Positions 20,334 through 32,476 of a DNA stretch of 64,000 bases are shown here, piece after piece (within the stretch, counting starts at the first letter, position 1; each line of letters begins with the position of its first letter). A program made the translations under genes and the position numbers. The DNA is taken from contig CANJKZ010000534.1 of NCBI GenBank assembly GCA_947471745.1, forward strand, positions 434,001 to 498,000, read 5' to 3'. Under the pieces are notes generated by a model, which saw only the letters and a list, made by a program, of their open reading frames with translations, searched no databases and was not told the origin of the DNA. Source of the stretch: Closterium sp. Naga37s-1. Its lineage: Eukaryota > Streptophyta > Zygnematophyceae > Desmidiales > Closteriaceae.

Positions 20334-21741
20334 CCAGCTGACATTGTGAGACCAACGAGATACTAAATTTAAATATAGCTTTAACGAGGTGAAGGCTAAA
20401 ATTACCATGTTGTTGAGTAGAAATGATACCGGGTCAACCTTGCAACGCTTCATCGGTTGTGTTGTGCGAACGAGGCGCGCAAGTATGGTACTGTATTCTC
20501 GGGTTCTTCCTTACAGTATTAGTCACAGCAGCGATTCCTGGTCCAGGTCAGATTCTTCTCGGGACCTCAGGTTTGGGCTTTCGACAGCTCATATCCCAGG
20601 CAGCTTATCCATTGGTAGACCTCATTCGTTGCTGGGTGGAATCATTGTGGTCGCTGAACCTGGCGACCTTTTCCCTGTCTGACAACGTCCGCAACACGTG
20701 GATAGCTGTGGGTGACGCGGAGTAAAGTGCTGCGTCATCCCTAGTCAGGCTGAGATCCGTCCACGACTGCGCGCACTTTCGAGGCCTGTTAGCCCTTCTC
20801 CCGCCCATTCCCAACTGGGGAACGGTGCGGCTAGGAATATTCTTTGTCGGGGGAGCTCGTTTGCGCTTTGGGCAGATACCTGTGGCAAACAATGCTTGCG
20901 CAAGGGTGCCCAAAGAAAAGCAACAGTTTGGCTGGGCTGCGCTACAACAGAAACCTCCCCCGACAGTCCAAGAGTCCGACTCATCAGGGGTCGTGCTGTA
21001 CTTCTCCGCGAAGGCTCAAAGAAACACCTCGGATGAGGGGAGGCACCAGCGCGTGATTGGTTTGGGGGCTGAGGCGGTTCCCTTGAACGGCAGTGGCTAC
21101 CAGTGGCCTTCTTCTGCTCTTTTCTTCGTTGAAACGTTTTCTCGGTTCATGTGATTTGTTAATCGTGTAAAGCCACCCTTAAATGGTCAACGGCATACAG
21201 TAATAACTCTGGTTTATGGGAAAAAAATTCGGATAAAACCCGACACAGTTCAACTCACGTGCCTGCCTGACCCCAGCGCAGCGCATACACTCTTTGCGCG
21301 CGCTCCTCCAAGCATTTCCCCCTGTGCAGCATGGCGCAATCGCTGAAACTGGCGGAGAGCGCGCCGCCCTTACGGACAACCCCACCAACCAAGCGAGAAA
21401 CCAGCAAGCAACAGCCAGGTGACTCGACTGAAGGAGAGTCAGCGTCAGCGACTGGAGCACAGACAAGGTTACGTCAAGTGCGAGGCAAGTGAGTCACGTG
21501 ACATGTGAGGTTACTAAGTTGATCGTGCTTTGCAATCAGGAGCTCTTATCCTTGGTTCATTTCGTAGGGACCTCGCCTATTTTCCCACCCTGCTCGCCAC
21601 GGCACAACGCCATTGGCGGTCTTGATGATTCTAGATATAGCCATCATACCTCCCAATATGGCTGCTGGTTTGGTCTTACCCTCCTGACACGACCGCTCCT
21701 ACCATAAGCAATTGCCATCGTTGCCACCGCCGTTTGCCGCG
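20334..21741. other. Intergenic region between phosphoesterase and kinase genes
   Basis: 1.4 kb holding the 3' end of one gene and the promoter and 5' UTR of the next. A 100-codon frame at 20423-20725 has hydrophobic stretches but no recognisable family and no splice or start context, so it is not called. GAGTCCGACTC near 20969 resembles the palindrome found at duplication junctions. Confidence 0.5.
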
Positions 21742-24491
21742 ATGGGGAACTCCTGCTCGTCAGCCTCCCCTGTATGGGCTACCGACGACAACCTTGGGAT
21801 TGACGCGTCGCGGACCAGATACTCGCACCACCGCGTCACACGCTTCGCGCAGCTCCATGGCAAGACTGCGGATCGCCGGGCTAAGAAAGCCGACACCGAA
21901 GCTCCCAATACCGCGGAAGCGGGTCACGGTTCTGATGCGTCGGGTGCGGCTGATGTGGCGGGAAAGGACCGAAATGTGAAGGCTAGGTCTCACAGTAAAC
22001 CTCGCAAGATTGAGCAGAAGCTGTTTATGAGGGGTGCGTATGCGAAGATGGCCGATGCGGCGAAACCCACGGAAGCGGAAGGCTCGTTGGAGGCGAAATA
22101 CCACGTGGGGAAGTTGCTGGGATCAGGGAAGCACGGCGCTGTGCGTGTTTGCTGGCCGAGGGAGAAGTTCTTCAAAGAGCAACCCGAGCAATCCGTTTCC
22201 TTTTCCTCGCCGCTTCCGTGCTCGTCGGAGTCTCCCTTATCCTTTGCATCCTCTCCCTCGTCGCCTTTCGGATTTGAGTCATTGTCGGCTGGCCTCAGCA
22301 GTGGCGTTTCCTCTCCGTCGCCAGCATCGTCGCCGTCGCCGTCGCAGGGGTTGATCGCTGGTGGTCTCGCGACTGTCGCGAAACGATTCGCATGCAAGTC
22401 GATCCCAAAAGACGACCTGCCACGACTCGTAACGACCGGCAGCAGCAGCAGCAACGGCAGCAGCAGCACGGATAACAGCAGAAGCATCAGCCGAGGCAGC
22501 GGCAACAGCAGCCGCAGCAGCGAGGGAGGTGGAGTCCCCTCAAACCTGGATCGATCCGCGACGGCAAAAAAAGAGGTACAATACGAACATTTCTTTTCTA
22601 AGGCCTTGTCTGTACAACATCCATGTTGCACCTCCCCTTCTTTTCTTCATGTCCGACGGACTCACATCATCTGCTCTCCGCGTGTTTGTGCGGTTCGGTT
22701 CGGTGCGGTGCGGTGCGGTGCAGGTGGATGTGCTGACGCGGATGCAGGGACATCCGAGCGTGGTGCGGCTGTACGACGTGGTGGACGACGCGCAGTACAC
22801 GCACATCGTCATGCAGCTCTGCCAGGGGCCCAGCCTCAAGGACCGCATCGCGCAGCAGGTATGTGTGCGTCTCGCGCGTTCCATGTCTTTGAGCCTTCGT
22901 TCCAGTGAAGGATCACAGAGCTTTTTAATGGCGTTCGATCAACGGATAAGAAATGCTTCCATGCGCTTTGATGCCTCGAGCGAGGCGAAGAACCAACTGG
23001 CTTTCTACGATTCACATTTCACATTTGACTTTTGACAAATAACGCAATCACTAAACTTTCTCCTCGCCTCCTTGTCTCAGGGCGCCATGAGCGAGCGGGA
23101 GGCGGCGCGGGTGATGCGATCGGTGGTGAGCGTGCTGGCGTACTGCCACGACCGCGGCATCGTGCATCGCGATGTCAAGGTCAGTGCTACCAACACCGCT
23201 TCCTGTAGGCTTGCACGGAGTCGCAGGCGTCGCTGGGGTCGCATGTGTCGCAGGGGTCGCAGGGGTCCCAGGGGTTACACTTGGGCTCGAATTGGTTATG
23301 GTCTGGGGAAGCTGATGGTGATCTGTTATGGCTAATGCTTATGCCAATGCCCTTCAGTTGCCCCTGCACTTGGCTCACTCACTGCAACAAACCTTCTGTT
23401 TCTCTCTCCCTGTTGCGTCTGCTGCCGGTTGTGTTGTGCGTGCAGGATTGCAACTTCATCTTTCTCTCCAGTGACCCTGCGTCTCCCCTCGTCGCCATCG
23501 ACTTCGGACTCGCCACCTTCTATTCGCCAGGTACTGCCCTTTCCACTCTTAAAGTGATCGGAATGAAAGCAGTTTCAAGTTCCAACCCTTCTGCGCGCTT
23601 CATATCTGGCTGGGCCCTATCCGCCGGGGAGAAACTCTTGGTGCAACAGATGCTCCGCAGTGTATCCTGCTCTTAAACCTCTCCCACATCTCATCACTTC
23701 CTCCAACCTGCATCGTCGTCTCCTTGCTGTGTCTCCCCCCTCTCCTCCCCCCTTCAATGATCCGCTTCCAGACAAGCGGTTGCACGAGGTGGCAGGAAGT
23801 CCGTGCTTTGTGGCGCCTGAGGTGCTGAGGGTGCGCGGAGGAGGAGGGTACGGGCCCGAGGCGGACGTGTGGAGTGCGGGCGTGCTGCTGCACCTGCTGC
23901 TCGCTGGCAGAGTGCCCTTCGATGGAGGTGAGCAGGAGCACATTTGCATGCCAGGAATATGTACTTTCCACTGTTCCTGTGCCCCCTCGTATGCCAGAGT
24001 AACCAGCAGCACCCGCTGTGTCCCCTCACTCACCATCCTAAACCTTCTCATCCCCCCCTCCCCAACCCCGTGATGACATGGCAGTTACGATCATGGATGT
24101 GTTTAGGGCTGTGGCATCTGCTCCTCTGGACCTGGCGTCTCCCCCTCTGCAGTCGCTGTCACCAGAGGCCAAGGATCTACTCACGCTCATGCTCTGCCGT
24201 GATGTCAGCAAGCGGCCCTCGGCGCACGACATCCTCCGTGCGTACCCGCTACTTTCCTTGCATCTGTTGCAATGCTTCCTCTCGCCACATTGCAACGTCT
24301 GCTTTTTTTTTTGCATCCCTTGCAGCATTTGGTTTGCTGAGGTCCTTCCTTTGGCATGGCATGGCTCTGCTGCTTATTGTCCTTTTTCTTATTCCTGTTT
24401 CTTTGTTCCGTTTTTTCCACGTCGCATTTTGATCGCAACTCCAGGTCACCCATGGATGGTGCAAGACTTAGATGTGCAAGACTCAGATTAA
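21742..24491 (+). CDS. CDPK-like Ser/Thr protein kinase without EF hands (7 exons, 502 aa)
   Basis: Exons: 21742-22575, 22724-22858, 23081-23179, 23446-23530, 23772-23927, 24085-24237, 24445-24491. All are GT-AG and the phases are consistent. The N-terminus MGNSCSS fits N-myristoylation at Gly2 with palmitoylation at Cys5, i.e. membrane attachment. Kinase motifs: G-loop LLGSGKHGAV (about residue 126), beta-3 lysine in FACKSI (Lys219), IVHRDVK, AIDFGLATF, GSPCFVAPEVL, YGPEADVWSAGVLLHLLLAG and HPWM. This is the CDPK/CaMK group. Two Ser-rich inserts, about 75 residues between the G-loop and beta-3 and about 50 after it, are unusual. The protein stops 12 residues after HPWM with an acidic tail, so it has no autoinhibitory junction or calcium-binding domain. 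It resembles PEPRK or truncated CDPK-related kinases. The substrate is unknown. Confidence 0.85.
22694..22723 (+). repeat. GGTTC/GGTGC pentamer repeat abutting the exon 2 acceptor of the kinase gene
   Basis: CGGTTCGGTTCGGTGCGGTG repeats run directly into the GCAG acceptor of exon 2. The stretch normally pyrimidine-rich before an acceptor is therefore replaced by a GGTGC repeat. Confidence 0.6.
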
Positions 24492-25132
24492 CGACATTGC
24501 TGATGTGACTTCAACTCCTGCATCATCAACACTTTCCGGTTGCCTTCATTCGCGCATCGAGGGCAGTGGTAGTCACTCTCGCTTTTCCTTAGGGTTCCTG
24601 CTGCCTTTTTTTTCCCGTGGGGCTTTGGAGCGCTACTTTCACTTCATGAAGCATCCAGCAGGGCAGCACCTTGGTGCTCGCCCTTCGGTGCTCGGCCTTG
24701 GTGGATGCATGCATCAGCTTTCCCATCTTCCTAGCCACAGTCCACATCTTCAGCTCGTCCCCCTCCTGCTGCCGCTATTGCCAGTGCTGCTACTTAAGCG
24801 GTCCATGTTTGCATCTCTGGTGCTACCCATGCGAGCTGCTGGAGCTTTTCTGTGTTGGTTTCCATCTAGGGTTAACCCTCAGATGATTCCGAGGCACACC
24901 AATCAGCCAAGCTGATGAATTCTTTGGATTGATTGCTCTCTTTTCCTGCAGTTGCCTGGCAAGCAATGTATATAGCCATGTATTGTATTATTCTTTGTTT
25001 TCAGTGTGAGCAATTCAACGTTATTTCTATGAGGGAGCATGATCTGTATGTTTTCTGGAGGGAAGGATTAGGTCTACAAAAGCACAGATAATCTAGTTCT
25101 TACAAGTCATGTCGTCACACAAGCGTTGTAAC
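24492..25132. other. 3' region of the kinase gene and LARD insertion site
   Basis: No gene is seen. The sequence is AT-richer than the exons. GTAAC (25128-25132) is the left copy of the target duplication of the adjoining LTR element. Confidence 0.5.
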
Positions 25133-25412
25133 TGTAAGGATTTACAAATCCTTACTGAGGCACTCGTTAGCGAGGCCATCCCGAGGGTCACGCGACGATC
25201 CTGTTGGGCCTATTTCGTCGCACCGAACCACCTCCGAGTCGGCCTCCGCTCCAATCGCAACCATCACCGAGCCATCCCATCCCGAACCCCCCGCCTAGCT
25301 AGCTTTTCCCCTATTTAGGCCTCGCTACTTCATTGTTTCTTCATTCAGTCATTCTGTAATCCTCATTCTCGTTATTCGATATTCTGCGCACTCTGCAAGT
25401 TCATTCATAACA
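25133..25412 (+). repeat. 5' LTR of LARD-like element
   Basis: 280 bp, TG...CA ends. It contains the short inverted start GGATTTACAAATCC and is followed by the primer-binding site at 25415. Confidence 0.9.
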
Positions 25413-28400
25413 CCTGGTATCAGAGCTACTTTCCTAGCTCACCCCGCTTTTTAGAGTGTAATACCCCTTGGGGGGGGGGACGAGGAAGGATGTCTTGGGG
25501 TCCAGGAGTTGCGTAGGCCGGCCAGGAGAACTAGTTAGTTGCTCCTCGCGCCTACGTTATTACGGGTACCGCCAGATCCTTGCCTCGAACGGTCGCGATC
25601 GACCGTGGCCTCCCTCCCCCCGGGCAACGGACAGCTGTAGCTGTCGCGACATTAAACGTGAGTTATTATTCCGCTGCGGTTTAACGACGGTTTCGGAATT
25701 TTGTGAGGCAGCTGGCGTCAGCAGACCTGCGTCGGCACCTGCACGAAATTTTCGGAAGTCGTCACGATGAGTGGCAGTTGACGACGTTGGACCTGAGTCA
25801 ACAGTTGCGCGACAACTTCGGAGTCGTCCCATGCGGCAAGTGACAATGGTGGCTCGTCGTCATCTTGCGCGCGTGACTAACGGAGTGTGGCTCGGCAGCT
25901 GGCGACAAGGGGCGTGCGTCACTGTGGCGATAATTTCGGAGCTACTGTGGAGAAAAAGTCGGCTGGGGAACTCGCCAGGCGCAAATGGAGTTTGCGTCCG
26001 AAAATATCGGTGGACGAGGAGAGACGACACGCGAATTGCCCGACTTAGCGGGGGTTAACTGCCGTCCCGCCCGACCTGAAGTACAGCGGCTTTTACTGCA
26101 TGGCGGGCGCGTCATCGAATATTTCGGCAGAAGTGCTCGTGGACAGACGGGACTTCAGACTCGCGACACTTACGGACTGCAACGAAAAGCGGAGTGGCCA
26201 TATCGCACTTAGCAGAAGTGGGACGCAGGCGGCGAGGGAAATCGAGGCAGGTACACCTCGGAAACAACTCGTGCGACGCTGCGTGCCTGGTGTTGTTGCA
26301 AGCTGGCCGGCAATATCGAGAGCGGTTTCTCCTGACCAGGGATTTCGTTTTCGGGGACAGCTGCTGACAACCCACGATTAAACGGCGTCCAAGGTACCGT
26401 CCGACAATTTCGGAGGGGTCGGTACAGGCTGCCGGGACACACGGGAAGAAACGGTCCAACGGCTAAGCGAGGGTTGAAGAACGTCGTGGGACGAATTAAA
26501 AGCTGGTGGAATCGATCTGCAGCCCTACTTCGCCCGAACCTCACCATCCCCACCAAGTTCTAGTTCTGACTCATGCAGTCAACTTGCTTGGCCGAATAAC
26601 GGGGGTGAACACGTGTCTACCCAGTGCTGGTTAAAGGCACCTGGATTGGTGCTCGTTCGACAGATGTACAGAAAAGACAAAAAAAAGTGGAGCTCGCGGC
26701 ACTGTTCTACTCCGACAAAAGCGGGCTGGGTGAACGGCACGCGAAAAAGTCGGAGAGCTGCGAGGACAACATGGTGCAGTTTTGTAGGTTTCTCCTGACT
26801 CGGGCGTCTACACGAATTGACGGCGCAGCGGCGAAGCTGAGACCGGGAAGCTGTGGAATTTTTGTGGCGTGATAGGCACGGCGGGCTGCAAAACAGTTGG
26901 GCGCTAGTTTCCTTTTAATTAAGGATCCCCGACTCCGATAGATTTTGCCTCTCCAACGTGGCCGGGTACGCGCGGGCAACAACGACGATACCCCATCCGA
27001 CAAAAGCGGACGCTGGGTGAACGGCGGGAAGCGGAATTGTCGGGGGGTGAATACGAAAAATATGACGACGGAGGGAAAGTTGTAGGTGATCCAGCAGATC
27101 ACTTGAGTGAGAGGTTGAGCCCGTGCACCAATCCACCGCGAATGTCGGAGTCTATTCGGTAGGTACCCGAAAGGGTTTGATATTGTTACATGGAGGCGCG
27201 GTGAGCGGTACATTGCCAATGATACCTGGGATTCGCTAAGTGGTTTCGACGGGTATGAAGATGGGTGAACATCGGAGTACCAGGGTTAACGGCGGAAACG
27301 TCGGGGCTACACGGCGGAGAATAACTTCGGGACTGCAGCCTCAACCACGAGTTTCGGGGTTATCTTCCTACAAGAAAAAAAAAAGACAAAAAAAGAGTTG
27401 AAGCTGAGGGTCTTTCTTCGCTTCTTGGAGTGCGGTTGAGCCGTTGGGGGACTTCGCCTGAAGGGTCACTTTTAAGTCGCCTGGCAAGAAACACAGCGGC
27501 GGGGATACCTAGAACTCACTGGTGTTTAAACGTACACCGCGGGAAATTCTTCAGTAAAAGGGAGCGTGGGAGCAGCCGAAGTTTCGGGATTTTACTTGCC
27601 GACGACGAGCGATGGGTGAAACATCTGCAAAGCGCCAGTGGGAGTTGCGTGATTTTCAGTTAAACTTCATCGGCGGGAGCAGCTTCGACGACGGAGTCAA
27701 CGGCGTTGATGCCTCTAGGATCCGTGAAAGTCGGTCTCGGAATACCCAGGTCTAGTCCCCGGTTCCAGATTATGCCCCCAGATGGGTTATGAACTGACGG
27801 AAACAGCTGGTGACCGAGTGGGCGGCTATAGTACGACCGAAGATTTCGGAGGAGAACTGCACCTGCAACTGCGGATTTACGGGGCTACGTTTCGAGCGAA
27901 AATTTCGGAGTTTAAGAAGGACTTACCGGTTTTACGGCGAGGAGCTCCGACAAATTCGGAGGAGAATTCGGCGTTTGGTTAAACGCGTGCGACGACGACG
28001 CATGGCAACACCGCGGGAACTACACGGAGTTTCAAGGGGTACGAACGACTTACGACGAACTGAAGAAGGCGGCAGCAACAGTGACGGGAGGGAGCGACAG
28101 CTGTAAATTTTCATCCCTGCCCACGAATCATCGGCGCTTTACGACAAAACTCTCGGAGAATCCATTCCAACTCTGCTACTGACAACTCGCCTTCGACCCG
28201 CCCACGACAACTGCATTAATTCTCAACCACGTCAGGTGCTGCCAACTGGAACTGCTGAAGATATCGGCTGATTCTGGCGACGTGAAGACAAAAAAGGTTA
28301 AGTTCGAGTATTCGATAATTTGAGTTTCGGTTTTCAGTCTACATCTTCTGGTTCGCCCTTGAAGACTTTTTGGGCACGTCACACCCGGTTTCGTCATCAA

Positions 28401-28947
28401 TTTCCCACACCGACGCCCTCTTGCCTGGGCATCCGCGCTTATTCGTGCGACTTAACACCTGGTTTTTTGTTGGTTTTCATCTCGGCGCAGCAGTGAAACA
28501 TTTTCTGGTGTGCTTTCTTGGAGGGGGGGAGAAAGTGCGCTGCACTGTTCTTTCCTTGGCGTTTTTCTCGGTCCTTTCTGACTTTGTCAGGTTGCGCCAG
28601 CACGACGGACGATCACGATCACACCGACAAGATCGACGGTTTCTGCTACATCGCGATTGAATTTCGCGTCAGCAGTTTCCCTCCCAAAATCGCGTCAGCT
28701 TCGACCGTCACATCTACATCTGCTCAATCGACGGCCCACATTCCAACCTTCTCTTCATTTTGGGCCAGATCATCGTCGACCGTCAGATCGAAATCGGACT
28801 TCATCAACGGCTTACATTCCAACCTTTTCAAAATTAATGTCCAAGGCATTTCGGCTGTCGGATTCAGCTGAAGAGGAGATCTACGGAATCCTCGCTAGTG
28901 TGGGGCCTGTTTCAGTACAGGGCTGCCTTATTTAGAAGCTGGGAGAG
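25413..28947 (+). other. Non-coding interior of LARD-like element
   Basis: No retroviral-type domain was found in any frame. The motif TTTCGGAG or close variants recurs (near 25747, 25815, 25932, 26407, 27843, 27901), an unexplained regularity. A CT-rich and more AT-rich stretch lies at 28140-28900. Confidence 0.6.
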
Positions 28948-29227
28948 TGTAAGGATTTACAAAGCCTTACTGAGGCACTCGTTAGCGAGGCCATCCCGAG
29001 GGTCACGCGACGAACCTGTTGGGCCTATTTCGTCGCACCGAACCACCTCCGAGTCGGCCTCCGCTCCAATCGCAACCATCACCGAGCCATCCCATCCCGA
29101 ACCCCCCGCCTAGCTAGCTTTTCCCCTATTTAGGCCTCGCTACTTCATTGTTTCTTCATTTAGTCATTCTGTAATTCTCATTCTCGTTATTCGATATTCT
29201 GCGCACTCTGCAAGTTCATTCATAACA
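28948..29227 (+). repeat. 3' LTR of LARD-like element
   Basis: 280 bp, same ends as 25133-25412, followed by the GTAAC duplication. Confidence 0.9.
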
Positions 29228-29246
29228 GTAACGATCCCTTTATTCT

Positions 29247-29588
29247 TGTTACGAGTGCAATTGAGTGAACGAACGAGAATTGCACTATCGAAGCAAGAAT
29301 ACAATGAGCGAAGGCATGAGCGAAGAATATATAGCAAAACTACAGTGGTAACGGTAATGGACTGTGGTTGTCGCGTGACGGGCCTGGGACTGGGGTTGGG
29401 GAAAGTATCGAAGCGGAGGCCCGGAGCGCGGGTTACCCGCCGAGCCGTGAGGTCGGGGTGCGACGTGCGAAGGTGGCGGGAGGATTGTCGATGCGAGAGT
29501 TGCGAGTGGTAACGGTGCTGACTGTGGGGCTACAGTGGTGTACGCGCTGAGCGGGGACGCGAAGTAAGGAAAAGGAATTTTCCTTACA
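29247..29588 (-). repeat. 3' LTR of Gypsy-1
   Basis: 342 bp. TGTTACGAGTGCAATTG at the left edge and TTTTCCTTACA at the right edge; matches 41942-42283. Confidence 0.92.
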
Positions 29589-29625
29589 CTACCCCCCCCC
29601 CCTAAGGAGGTCCTCCTTACGAAAG

Positions 29626-31214
29626 TGCGTGTACATCCCTGAAGTTTCGGCTGCGCAGATACTCGGTGAGGACGGGGTGATTTTTTATTCTGTCCAGGGG
29701 AACCTAGTTGTCTTCGGTGGGTGTACGGTCTTTCCAGCGGATCAGGAACTCGATCCTTCGGGCTCCTCGAGGGTCACGAACTCGGTGGCTCAGGATTTTT
29801 TCGGGGGTGATGATTGGTTCAGTTGGCGGTCGTGTCATGCTGGCTGGGCGAGTGCGTGGCAGTTGGCTCGTGGACGGGACGTAAGGGCGAAGCAGGCTGA
29901 CGTGGAATGAGGGGCTAACGTACCAGTCAGCAGGGAGGAGGAGGTGGGCGGTGACGGGTGTGATCATGTGGCTGATGCGAAATGGTCCACAGTATCGGGG
30001 GCGGAGTTTTGGGGTGATGGGCAGGCGGAGGTTCTGGGTGTCAAGTAAAAGCAGGTCGTCGGGCTGGTAAGAGACAGGTCTGCGGTGGCGGTCGGCGTTA
30101 CGTTTAGCGATGATGTTGGATTTTTTTATTGCATCTGCTGCCCGGGTCCGTGCTGCTTGTAATATTTCGGCGAACTGTTGTGCTCGTGGTACTGGGTTGT
30201 CGGGATTCGGGGTCATGGGTACTGTTGGGTCTTGTCCGTAGTTTAGGTAAAATGGTGACTGTTGGGTCGTGGCGGATGGCGAGTTGTTGTACGCGAATTC
30301 GATGAGTGGCAGTTGCTGTTCCCACGTGGTCGGGTCATCGCACGTGGCCCTGATGAGCTGTTTCATGGTCTGATTTGTCCGTTCTGTCTGTCCGTCGGTT
30401 TCGGGGTGGTATGATGAACTGAACTGCAGTCGCGTGCCGAACTGCTGCCACAGGTTCCGCCAGAAGTTGCTGGTGAATTTCGTGTCGCGATCGCTGATTA
30501 TTGCTGCTGGTATCCCGTGCAGTCGAACGACGGTGGAGATGAAGAGTCGTGCTGTTTCTTCGGCTGTGATTGATTTTTTGCAGGCTGCGAAATGTGCCAT
30601 TTTTGTCAGTCGATCGACGACGGCCAGGATCGCGTCGTTCCCACTCGCCCCGGCCGGTAACCCCGTGACGAAGTCCATCGTCACCTGCTGCCAAGCACGC
30701 TCTGGAGGTGGTATCGGCTGCAACTGTCCTGCCGGCCGCTGCCTTGATGATTTCATAAGCTGACAAGTGGGACACGATGCCACGTGTCGTTGTACCTCGG
30801 TCCACATTTCGGGCCAGTAATAATACCGCTGCAGCTGCTGCCGTGTTTTTTCTACTCCGAAATGCCCCGAGGTAACTCCGTCATGTGCCTCCTGTAACAG
30901 TAATTCCCGTAGCAGTGTATACCCAGGCACCCAAATGCGGTCAGTCCCGGCTTTTACGTAATAGACTCCCCTTGCTGCTGCGAACTGCTGCGAATTTCCT
31001 CCTGTGAAGAATGGGTCCGTTTGGTACCCGTGGGTAAATAGGCCTGTCAGTAGTGGGCTTGTCTGGGCGAGTAGTATTGCGTGGATTTGGGCAGTGGGGC
31101 GGGTCATTGCGTCGGCGATGTTCGAGGCTCCCTTTTTGTAGGTGACCGTGTAGTGAAAATTTGACTCGAGGAAGTCGAGCCAACGAATCTGTCGTGGGTT
31201 GAGGTGTGGCTGTG
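29626..31214 (-). pseudogene. Gypsy-1 pol, 3' part: RNase H end, integrase, chromodomain-like end
   Basis: The minus-strand frame from 31214 shows the RNase H-integrase linker, the integrase zinc region (HFGVEKTRQQLQ ... CPTCQLM), the DDE core (MDFVTGLPAG, IISDRDTKFTSNFW, YHPETDGQTERTN) and a C-terminal KDRTPTEDN chromodomain-like strand. At 29704-29706 the TGG found at the same place in Gypsy-2 is TAG, which removes about 26 C-terminal residues. At its 5' side the frame is cut by Copia-1 (TSD CGCGG, 31215-31219). Confidence 0.88.
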
Positions 31215-31219
31215 CGCGG

Positions 31220-31345
31220 TGTCGAACTTATATGCTATAGTCTTTCTAGGCTGTAGTGGGGTAGACATTATGGGGTACAGCATTCTAGGGTTGCATATTT
31301 GTACCCAACTCATTTCCTAGTTCATCCATTCCTCATTTCTTTACA
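31220..31345 (+). repeat. 5' LTR of Copia-1
   Basis: 126 bp. TG...CA ends, followed directly by the TGGTATAGAGCAGGTTCCC primer site. Confidence 0.9.
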
Positions 31346-31489
31346 TGGTATAGAGCAGGTTCCCTAGTGGGAACTTTTCCTTGGGCCCACCACTAATTTT
31401 TTTTTTTTTTCTCTGCCCTAAGATCGAGTCGCCCCTGACCGAGGCGCGCCCTGTGGGCCGCCCTCCCCTTAGCGGCCCATTGCGCCGCC

Positions 31490-32400
31490 CTTAGCGGCCC
31501 CTCTCACGCCCCCCCCCCCCTCACGGCCCCGTCGCCACCCTTCGCGGCCCCGTCGCCGCCCCTTGCGGCCCGGCCACCCTCTCACGGCCCCGTCGCCGCC
31601 TTCGCGGCCCACCCGCCGCCCTTCGCGGCCGCGTCGCCGCCCTTTCGCGGCCCCGTCGCCGCCCTCCAAACGGCCCCGTCGCCGCCCTCTAGCGGCCCCG
31701 CCGCTGCCCTTCAGCGGCCCCGTCGCCGCCCTACCGCGGCCCCGTCGCCGCCCTCTAGCGGCCCCGCCGCCGCCCTTCAGCGGCCCCGTCGCCGCCCTAC
31801 CGCGGCCCCGTCGCCGCCCTCTAGCGGCCCCTCCGCTGCCCTTCAGCGGCCCCGTCGCCGCCCTACCGCGGCCCCGTCGCCGCCCTCTAGCGGCCCCGCC
31901 GCCGCCCTTCAGCGGCCCCGTCGCCGCCCTACCGCGGACCCGTCGCCGCCCTCTAGCGGCCCCGCCGCCGCCCTTCAGCGGCCCCGTCGCCGCCCTACCG
32001 CGGCCCCGTCGCCGCCCTCTAGCGGCCCCGCCACCGCCCTTCAGCGGCCCCGTCGCCGCCCTACCGCGGCCCCGTCGCAGCCCTCCAGCGACCCCACCGC
32101 CGCCCTCTTGCGGCCCCGTCGCCGCCCTACAGCCGCCCCTTCGCCGCTCTGTGCGGCCCCTCCCCGGCCCTGCCGTCGCCGTCGCTGAGCCGCCGCCGCT
32201 GCAGCCGAGCCACCGCCGAGCTGCCGAGCCGCCGAGTCGCCGCCGAGCCGCCGAGCCGCCGCCGAGCCGCCGCCGAGCCGCCGCCGAGCCGCCGAGCTGC
32301 CGCCGAGCCGCCGAGCCGCTGCTGAGCCGCCGAGCCGCCGCCGCCGCAGCTGCGGCCCTGTTCCTGCCGGCGCGCCCCGGCCCTCCCAACCCGGACTGGT
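31490..32400 (+). repeat. GC-rich leader array of Copia-1 (66-bp and shorter units)
   Basis: The 66-bp unit GCCGCCCTCTAGCGGCCCC... repeats about six times between 31681 and about 32075. It then passes into GCCGAGCCGCC repeats up to about 32340. The array lies between the primer site and the polyprotein ATG (32477). The 66-bp period equals 22 codons, which creates long spurious frames on both strands. Confidence 0.85.
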
Positions 32401-32476
32401 GAGAGCTTTCCCGAGCAGCGTCTCTGCCACTGCACTACCTCTAGCCTGCCGCTCTCACCACTAGACTGCTGCTGTC

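Larger units (their letters stand above)
25133..29227 (+). mobile_element. LARD-like non-autonomous LTR retrotransposon, complete, TSD GTAAC
   Basis: Two 280-bp LTRs (25133-25412, 28948-29227) start TGTAAGG and end CATAACA and are flanked by GTAAC on both sides (25128-25132, 29228-29232). A primer site TGGTATCAGAGC follows the left LTR (25415) and a purine-rich GAAGCTGGGAGAG precedes the right LTR. The 3.5-kb interior has only short frames with no Gag, protease, RT or integrase similarity. It should therefore be moved by proteins of another element. The LTRs differ at about 4 positions by eye. Confidence 0.9.

Noticed and set aside
20423-20725. 100-codon hydrophobic frame between genes
   Set aside because: No homology recognised, no start or splice context and no regulatory signal; length is within chance.
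31469-32435. Arg/Ala/Gly-rich and Pro/Arg-rich frames of about 280-306 codons
   Set aside because: By-products of the 66-bp and GCCGAGCCGCC leader repeats of Copia-1.
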